This document shows, piece after piece, positions 59,248 through 64,000 of a stretch of 64,000 nt of DNA (positions are counted from its first letter, which is position 1; every line of letters begins with the position of its first letter). A model generated the notes under the pieces. The model did not search any database. It had not been told where the DNA came from and saw nothing but the letters and a program-made list of their open reading frames with translations. The position numbers and the translations under genes are program-made. The DNA is from Phycisphaerae bacterium. Lineage in GTDB: Bacteria > Planctomycetota > Phycisphaerae > UBA1845 > UTPLA1. The stretch is taken from the NCBI GenBank assembly GCA_035275405.1, contig DATEMU010000003.1, positions 620,001 to 684,000 on the forward strand, given 5' to 3'.

Positions 59248-60303
59248 ATGTCACAATTTGTTGGATTGAACGGGTTTGGTCGGTTGGATTCCGCGCGCCG
59301 GGAGCATGGGCGACCCCCGCCGGTCGGCTTGTGCGGCGCGGGGGGAATGGTGTTCACCGCCCTCCTCGTGGTCGCCTTCTCTTCCAGTCGGGCCCCGGCG
59401 GACATCGCGATCGAAACCGTGCATGTCGCCAACCCGGGAAACTCGCCGGATACGCGCCACGAACTACCCGGCTACGGCGCGGTGGGCTATGCGTACGACA
59501 TGGGCAAATACGAATTGACGATGGGTCAGTATGCGGCGTTCCTCAACGCCGTGGCCGGAGTAGATACTTACGGGCTGTACAGCTTTTCGATGAATGGAGG
59601 CGGCGACAGTTGGGGAGGCGGGATCTTCCGCCATGGCAGCACCACGCGCACCTATTCGGTAACCCCCGGTTATGAAAATCGGCCGGTCAGCTACGTCTCG
59701 TTCGGCGATGCGTTGCGATTCGCCAACTGGATGCACAATGGACAGCCGACGGGCGCCCAGGGGCCGACGACGACCGAGGATGGCTCGTATTTTCTGAACG
59801 GCGCGACAAGCCTGGCGGCCCTCTTGGCCGTGACGCGGAAGCCCGGCGCGACCTGGGCCATCCCGTCGGAGAATGAGTGGTACAAGACGGCGTATCACAA
59901 AAATGACGGGGCGACCGACAATTATTGGGAATACCCCACCAGCAGCGATTCCATGACCAGCGATATGGCCAATACCGAATCGACTTTTTTGCACCCTCTG
60001 ATCGTCGGCTCCTACGCCTACCCCAGCGCCTACGGCACGTTCGACCAGGCGGGAAACGTCAACGAGTGGAACGAGTCGGTCATCGAAGGGTTGTATCGCG
60101 GCGTTCGCGGCGGAGCGTTTAATAATGACGATTACACGTCAGCGGCGGGTAACCGCTATTCCCTCGACCCGACGCTGGAACGAAGCAACTTGGGGTTTCG
60201 AATTGCGATGGTTCCCGAGCCCGGCAGCTTGATCATGGCGGCGGTAGCGGCGCTTGCCGTTCCAAAACGAAGGAAGAAGCGACATGGGATATCCCGCCGT
60301 TGA
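59248..60303 (+). CDS. SUMF1-like (formylglycine-enzyme fold) protein with PEP-CTERM signal
   Basis: 351 residues from ATG 59248 after GGAG. A long Arg-rich start leads to a hydrophobic export signal (GGMVFTALLVVAFSSSRAPA). The domain matches the FGE/EgtB/PvdO fold: YDMGKYELTMGQYAAFLNAV, RPVSYVSFGDALRFANWMHN, WAIPSENEWYKTAYHK, FDQAGNVNEWNESV, RGVRGGAFNN and ERSNLGFRIA. The mature part has no Cys at all, so it cannot be a copper/Cys formylglycine generator. It ends with VPEPGSLIMAAVAALAV and a basic tail, a PEP-CTERM signal. Surface role unknown. Confidence 0.88.
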   Translation: MSQFVGLNGFGRLDSARREHGRPPPVGLCGAGGMVFTALLVVAFSSSRAPADIAIETVHVANPGNSPDTRHELPGYGAVGYAYDMGKYELTMGQYAAFLNAVAGVDTYGLYSFSMNGGGDSWGGGIFRHGSTTRTYSVTPGYENRPVSYVSFGDALRFANWMHNGQPTGAQGPTTTEDGSYFLNGATSLAALLAVTRKPGATWAIPSENEWYKTAYHKNDGATDNYWEYPTSSDSMTSDMANTESTFLHPLIVGSYAYPSAYGTFDQAGNVNEWNESVIEGLYRGVRGGAFNNDDYTSAAGNRYSLDPTLERSNLGFRIAMVPEPGSLIMAAVAALAVPKRRKKRHGISRR

Positions 60304-60441
60304 TCCCTGGCCGGAGGATTTGACGATTTGCGGAAATTCTGCGCTGCGCGGCGCGAATTTGTCGCGTATTCCGTAGAGAGTAGCTCATTGGACGATCGGG
60401 CGGTGACGTTCCTGGGACAATGGGGTTTTCGCCTGTTGTGA
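60304..60441 (+). pseudogene. orphan 3' end of a second pdxB
   Basis: Directly after the stop of the SUMF1-like gene and in the same frame, 45 codons read SLAGGFDDLRKFCAARREF, then VAYSVESSSLDDRAVTFLG and QWGFRLL before TGA. Hand alignment to the pdxB C-terminus gives about 23 identities in 41 residues, including RREF, SLD and WGFR, and both end at the same point. No start and no other part of pdxB is near. It looks like the remnant of a divergent paralogue whose front was lost or displaced. Confidence 0.72.
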
Positions 60442-60687
60442 TCAGAACCCCACCCGCGAGGGAGGGCTGAGTGATGCCGCACCGCGATCAGGGAATGGAA
60501 TGCTTCAAGAGGCGTTCACTTGCAGGCACTCGCGTGCCCGGTTCTGAGGGGCTCGCGAGTGATTAAGAGGCGAACTTCCTTAACCTGCCTAATAACAACG
60601 GGTTACAGGCAAAATAAAAAATCGCGTTGGAAGCGGCCTGGGGGCTTGAAACGTACCGCCCCGGCCGGGTAACATAGTGTGGTGAGT

Positions 60688-61105
60688 ACAGGCCGAGAAA
60701 ACGGCCTGTGCCGCGCTGCCAACAGGTAGCGGACGCTGCGATCGAGCGCCAGACGCGATCTTTGCAAGAGAGTTGCGGTCGGCGCATACGCGGATCATCG
60801 GGTTGCAAGAGCCTGATCGGCCCTGCGGGATTGACATTCGCGGCGGTTTTCGTTACGCTGGCGGTGTATTGGGTGGGAGCGGCGCGCAAGAGCCGCTGGA
60901 GGATGGAAGCCAGAGGTGGGAAGCTTTTCCGGTGCCCAGTCTGGTTCGGTCCAGTGCGACGCGTAGAGACGCGGCGCAGGAAGTAGTAACGAGCGACCCA
61001 AAAGCCCCGGTAGGCGATGGGTCCAGCGAGCAGGCGGAAAGTTCCGTCTGCCGTACTGAAGGGTTGTTGCGAGTTGCTCGTTTTGAGCAGGGAGTAAGCA
61101 AAGCG
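60688..61105 (+). other. strongly structured leader upstream of the dockerin-like gene
   Basis: The 664-base stretch from 60442 to 61105 has no convincing gene. From 60688 on it is rich in stable hairpins: ACAGGCCG/CGGCCTGT (60688-60709), CGCGT/ACGCG (60960-60973), GACCC/GGGTC (60995-61023), CAGGCGGA/TCCGTCTG (61031-61050), and TGCTC/GAGCA (61075-61089), the last touching the GCAGGGAG ribosome site. It does not match any riboswitch I know. A regulatory leader is an inference. Confidence 0.45.
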
Positions 61106-62269
61106 ATGAATAAGAAAACGTTGGTTTTGAGCGCCGCCCTGTTGACGATCCTGTCGTCGACGGTCATGGCGCAATCCGTAATCTGGCTGGACGTCCGGCC
61201 GAACGATTCCGGCTCGACGATCCGCACGATCAGCGGCAACGTCGGCGTGACGGCGACGAACCCGTTCCTCAACGCCGCCGGCAACGGCGACGCGCTGAAC
61301 GGCGGCCGCCGCGGCCAGGGCCAGACGCTCTATATCGAGCCCAAGGCCAATGACGGCTGGGAATCGATGAACGTCTCGACGACGCGAAACGCCAATTCAT
61401 TCCCCAATTTCGACGGCGATCTCAACCACAGCACCGGCGACCTATGGATCTACATGGACGTGCTGGAAGATCTGTCCGGCGCGGGCGACGTGATCTCCTC
61501 CGTCGGCTTGGACATCGACACCCGCCTGGTCGGAGCGACCATGCGCAACAAGATCGCCTCCATGGCCGTAACGCTGGACAACGCCAATACGGTGTTCAAC
61601 TCGATCACGCCGGCCGGCGCCAGCCCCTGGAACAACAAGGTCGATGGCAACGTCGTGCCCAATGATCCGCCGGATTGGGAGAAGGCCAAGGCCGTCCGCG
61701 TCCCGGTCGATCCGGGCCCGACCTATAACGCCAGCTTGGGCATTACCCCGCGAGACCCGGTCCTTGCGAACACGACCCCCTATCGGCTGGGCAAGATTCG
61801 ATTGACCTCCGGAACGCGAAACTGCTCGGGCCGAACGGCGCCGGCTTTCAACGACAACTCCACCTATGACATTTTCCTCAAGGTCAACAACCTGCTGATC
61901 ACCCGGGTTTACAATGGAGCCGGGGATGCAGTGGAAGATGTGCAATTTGGCTACAGCGGGGCCACGCCTGAAGCGCCCCCGGTCAGCGGGAACTCGGCTG
62001 GCGCGGTGTCGCTGGTTGCCGATGGTCGCGTACAAGTCCGCCTTAAGGGCGATTTTACCGGTGATGGTAACGTAACTGGTGCCGACGTTGGTGGTTTCAA
62101 CGGAGCCGTAAACGATGCGGCCGAAAACCAACTTCAGACCTATCTTGGCGATTTTAACGGAAATAACACCACGACAGGTGCTGATATCGGAGCCGCTGCT
62201 GGCGGCACACCTCCGTTTACGTTCTTCCAGGGCGCGGTAAACCGCTCTGGTATTGCGTCTTGTCCGTGA
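61106..62269 (+). CDS. secreted dockerin-like protein
   Basis: 387 residues from ATG 61106 (MNKKTLVLSAALLTILSSTVMAQ), which carries a clear signal peptide and a GGAG site; the longer frame covers the leader. The mature part is a beta-rich, Asn/Gly-rich region without a domain I recognise (WLDVRPNDSGSTIRTISGNV). It ends in two Ca-binding dockerin-like segments: GDFTGDGNVTGADVGGFNGA and GDFNGNNTTTGADIGAAAG. Extracellular; it may dock to a cohesin-like partner, none of which is visible here. Confidence 0.85.
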   Translation: MNKKTLVLSAALLTILSSTVMAQSVIWLDVRPNDSGSTIRTISGNVGVTATNPFLNAAGNGDALNGGRRGQGQTLYIEPKANDGWESMNVSTTRNANSFPNFDGDLNHSTGDLWIYMDVLEDLSGAGDVISSVGLDIDTRLVGATMRNKIASMAVTLDNANTVFNSITPAGASPWNNKVDGNVVPNDPPDWEKAKAVRVPVDPGPTYNASLGITPRDPVLANTTPYRLGKIRLTSGTRNCSGRTAPAFNDNSTYDIFLKVNNLLITRVYNGAGDAVEDVQFGYSGATPEAPPVSGNSAGAVSLVADGRVQVRLKGDFTGDGNVTGADVGGFNGAVNDAAENQLQTYLGDFNGNNTTTGADIGAAAGGTPPFTFFQGAVNRSGIASCP

Positions 62270-62285
62270 TTTTTGGGAAAAAACA

Positions 62286-62319
62286 GGGTATGCGGGCCAA
62301 AAAAAAGGCCCGCATACCC
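62286..62319. terminator. perfect 13-bp hairpin after the dockerin-like gene
   Basis: GGGTATGCGGGCC and GGCCCGCATACCC pair perfectly around a loop of eight A. On the plus strand there is no T-run after it; instead an A-run precedes it, so the terminator signature faces the minus strand. Confidence 0.5.
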
Positions 62320-62472
62320 TTGAAATGAACAGATGGTTGTGGTAGGATTGGTCCTACGAGAATAAATGGTTTTCTCGTCCAACAGGAAGGCAAGCCCAAG
62401 GGTGGGGGCCCGGCGGCGGGAAAGAAACTAGGAATTCAGGAGAGGTATCTCAGTACCCAGGAGATGGATGAA

Positions 62473-63159
62473 ATGAAGACAGCAAGAATGTTAGCTTTGG
62501 CAGCCCTCATGACCGTCGCGATCTCCGCTTCGGCCAACGCGGGCGGGTTTGTTTGGGCGGAAGCATCGGGAGGCACCGGCGGTGGTCCGGGCGCTCCGTT
62601 GCTCTTGGATTGCGACACTTCGGCCCCGGCACCGACGCGCTGCGAATGGCTCATCACGATCTTCTATCAGACCGACGGATACGGTGGTGGAAGCTGGAGC
62701 CTCGACCTTTATCAGGATCCTGCCTTTTTGGACAAGGTCACCGTAAAGCAGTTCAACTATTCGGAGACTGCGACCAACGATCCGAGCGATCCGGCCAACA
62801 ACACTGCTCCCGACAGCGTGAACGCCAATGGCTTTCTCCTTCAATCGATGGGAAGTCTGACGTTCCAGCCGACGGCTGCCGGTACTTGGCCGTTGTTCCA
62901 GTTTATCTTGTCGAAGAACAAACTCCCTGGTGACACCAACATCTACAACATCGGAATCGGCGTCGGCTTCAACGAGTTCGGCGGCGATGATTCAAATGGT
63001 TACGAGGTTGTTGGGTTCGGCCCGAATCCTCCTCGCGAAGGCACCTACACGGGCGAGGCGGAAGGCAACCCGATTATCACGATCCGCAACACGCCGGAGC
63101 CCACCACGCTCGCGCTGGTCGGACTCGGCTTGGTCGGCCTCGTTCGCCGACGCCGCTAA
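62473..63159 (+). CDS. PEP-CTERM protein of unknown function
   Basis: 228 residues from ATG 62473 (MKTARMLALAALMTVAISAS), nine bases after AGGAG; ATG 62464 is too close to that site. After the signal peptide comes an uncharacterised beta-rich body with one Cys pair (LLLDCDTSAPAPTRCEW). It ends NTPEPTTLALVGLGLVGLVR plus RRR, a textbook PEP-CTERM tail. Its leader holds a small hairpin (GTAGGA/TCCTAC, 62341-62356). A strong terminator follows. Confidence 0.88.
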   Translation: MKTARMLALAALMTVAISASANAGGFVWAEASGGTGGGPGAPLLLDCDTSAPAPTRCEWLITIFYQTDGYGGGSWSLDLYQDPAFLDKVTVKQFNYSETATNDPSDPANNTAPDSVNANGFLLQSMGSLTFQPTAAGTWPLFQFILSKNKLPGDTNIYNIGIGVGFNEFGGDDSNGYEVVGFGPNPPREGTYTGEAEGNPIITIRNTPEPTTLALVGLGLVGLVRRRR

Positions 63160-63220
63160 TCGCGGTTAACTTACCCCGTCTGGCCGCTCGATCGGCCCGA
63201 CACTGAGATGTCTCCTTTCG

Positions 63221-63257
63221 CGGTCGGTCGCCCCAGTGCGACCGACCGCTTTTTTTT
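63221..63257 (+). terminator. intrinsic terminator after the PEP-CTERM gene
   Basis: CGGTCGGTCGC (63221-63231) pairs perfectly with GCGACCGACCG (63238-63248), loop CCCAGT, followed by C and eight T. Confidence 0.95.
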
Positions 63258-63263
63258 GCAGTG

Positions 63264-63285
63264 GGGCGGGCGTCTCCGCCCGCCC
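63264..63285. repeat. REP-like palindrome after the terminator
   Basis: GGGCGGGCG-TCTC-CGCCCGCCC followed by GTAGG. It has the same look as the palindromes at 24694 and 29849. Confidence 0.65.
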
Positions 63286-63290
63286 GTAGG

Positions 63291-63321
63291 TTGCTGCCGT
63301 CCCGCCGATCCGCGGTATAAT
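63291..63321 (+). promoter_or_regulatory. promoter candidate for the last gene
   Basis: TTGCTG (63291-63296), 19-base spacer, perfect TATAAT (63316-63321). About 78 bases before the start codon at 63399. Confidence 0.5.
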
Positions 63322-63398
63322 CTAAAGGGCAAGCAATGTCCCCCGGTCATCGTAAACCAACCGTTTGAACCTGCTTTTAATGTCTGCGGAGTTCTCTC

Positions 63399-64000
63399 AT
63401 GGCCTTTCGATTCAAGTCATTCAGTTGCACCTGCCACTTGCTGGCGCCCTGCGGCCTGGTGTTCCTGGCGGCAACGGCGATTCACGCAGATGTCCCCAAC
63501 GTCCTCCAGGATGCCGATCCGACCTTTATTGAGGGCTGGCAACCGGAGATTGAGAAGCAAATTGAACTCCTGTCGGCGGCCTACGGGCTCGACCAGGATG
63601 CACAGAACAATTTGCGTACCGAACTCGAGTTGCGGCTGGTCCTCGAGCACGAATACGAAGCCAAGATGATGGCCGAACTAGACGAACTCGGCCGCAAGGT
63701 ACAGGAAGCCGGTGCGACCGAAGATGAGAACTCGCCGGAGTTACAGGAGTTGGGCCGGCGCTTCTCGGAATTGTCCAATGGCATGCCGCTCAATGAAACG
63801 CAAGTGGCCGATTGGATGGCGACGCGCGTCAGCCCCGAAGTGGCCCAGGAGGGCCGGCAGCGCTGGGAAGAGCTCGTGCAGCGCCGCGAACAATACGTGG
63901 CTGCGTCGATGAACGAAGACGATCGCGTGGCCGGCCGCAAGGCCGACATGGCCGCCGAGGTCCGCGAGATGCGCTCCCGGGACAGCAACGAATACGAGCC
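63399..64000 (+). CDS. secreted coiled-coil protein, 3' end beyond the window
   Basis: ATG 63399 follows GGAG at good spacing, and the frame stays open to the last base (200 codons). It starts MAFRFKSFSCTCHLLAPCGL with a signal peptide ending around IHADVPN. The mature part is highly charged and helical (EIEKQIELLSAAYGLDQDAQ; RTELELRLVLEHEYEAKMMA; VRDMRSRD-like VREMRSRDSN), suggesting a coiled coil. I do not recognise the family; it resembles other planctomycete periplasmic proteins with long helices. Confidence 0.8.
   Translation, partial: MAFRFKSFSCTCHLLAPCGLVFLAATAIHADVPNVLQDADPTFIEGWQPEIEKQIELLSAAYGLDQDAQNNLRTELELRLVLEHEYEAKMMAELDELGRKVQEAGATEDENSPELQELGRRFSELSNGMPLNETQVADWMATRVSPEVAQEGRQRWEELVQRREQYVAASMNEDDRVAGRKADMAAEVREMRSRDSNEYE

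Noticed and set aside
60708..60986. 92-codon frame with a hydrophobic stretch in the leader
   Set aside because: No ribosome site, Arg-rich ends, and overlap with stable hairpins; the hydrophobic stretch is probably chance.
60900..61105. Cobalamin or c-di-GMP riboswitch
   Set aside because: GGTGCCC and AAAAGCCCCGGTAGG looked suggestive, but the conserved cores of those classes are missing.
60563..61174. 203-codon minus-strand frame
   Set aside because: No ribosome site or recognisable domain; it spans the structured leader and the start of the next gene.

Overview
This is GC-rich bacterial chromosome that looks like Planctomycetota, possibly Phycisphaerae or a relative. That assignment rests on gene families rather than on any rRNA. 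The supporting features are a BatA/VWA/giant coiled-coil membrane operon, several secreted proteins with PEP-CTERM or dockerin-like tails, TPR-bearing GT-C membrane proteins, futalosine-pathway genes, a SecE with a long glycine-rich head, and a KOW-type NusG. I see no rRNA, CRISPR array, prophage or insertion sequence.

Layout. 2-10958: an operon-like run of BatA-type protein (cut by the window edge), VWA membrane protein, giant coiled-coil membrane protein, toroid-repeat secreted protein and NPCBM protein. 10999-16495: an eIF1/SUI1-like gene broken by an in-frame TAG, converging on two paralogous TPR glycosyltransferase-like genes. 16551-19745: folP, an M50-like membrane protein, then a DsbD-N/redoxin pair closed by a strong terminator. 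19801-25973: a secreted metalloprotease with beta-helix repeats, an unknown secreted protein, sucD and an RlmL-type methyltransferase. 26050-30494: a molybdenum hydroxylase with its XdhC and MocA-type maturation partners. 30539-34464: maf and two tandem GT-C glycosyltransferases. 34573-39149: the translation/secretion cluster tRNA-Thr, tuf, rpmG, tRNA-Trp, secE, nusG, a 58-codon extra KOW reading frame, rplK and an RDD protein. 39189-44642: MOSC protein, pepF, sdhA and sdhC. 44820-52831: secreted M14 carboxypeptidase, membrane pyrophosphatase, rsfS and argS. 52847-55538: PLD-like protein, mqnC and mqnA. 55801-64000: a small membrane peptide, DinB, three PEP-CTERM proteins, pdxB and an orphan second pdxB 3' end, a dockerin-like protein behind a structured leader, and a truncated coiled-coil secreted protein.

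How it fits together. Menaquinone synthesis (mqnA, mqnC), succinate dehydrogenase (sdhC, sdhA), succinyl-CoA synthetase alpha and a proton-pumping pyrophosphatase point to a respiring, energy-sparing metabolism. sdhB and sucC are not in the window. The molybdenum hydroxylase trio looks like a self-contained purine/heterocycle oxidation module. Secreted proteases and sorted proteins suggest an extracellular or surface-attached lifestyle.

The most unusual observations are: (1) a second KOW domain just after nusG in another frame, whose differences from the nusG KOW are largely silent; (2) two families of short repeats, 7/8-mer arrays and GC palindromes, that lie in intergenic gaps and also inside genes, where they encode linkers, a signal peptide, a C-terminus or a start codon; (3) a SUI1 gene broken by one TAG at a conserved spot; (4) a displaced pdxB 3' end.
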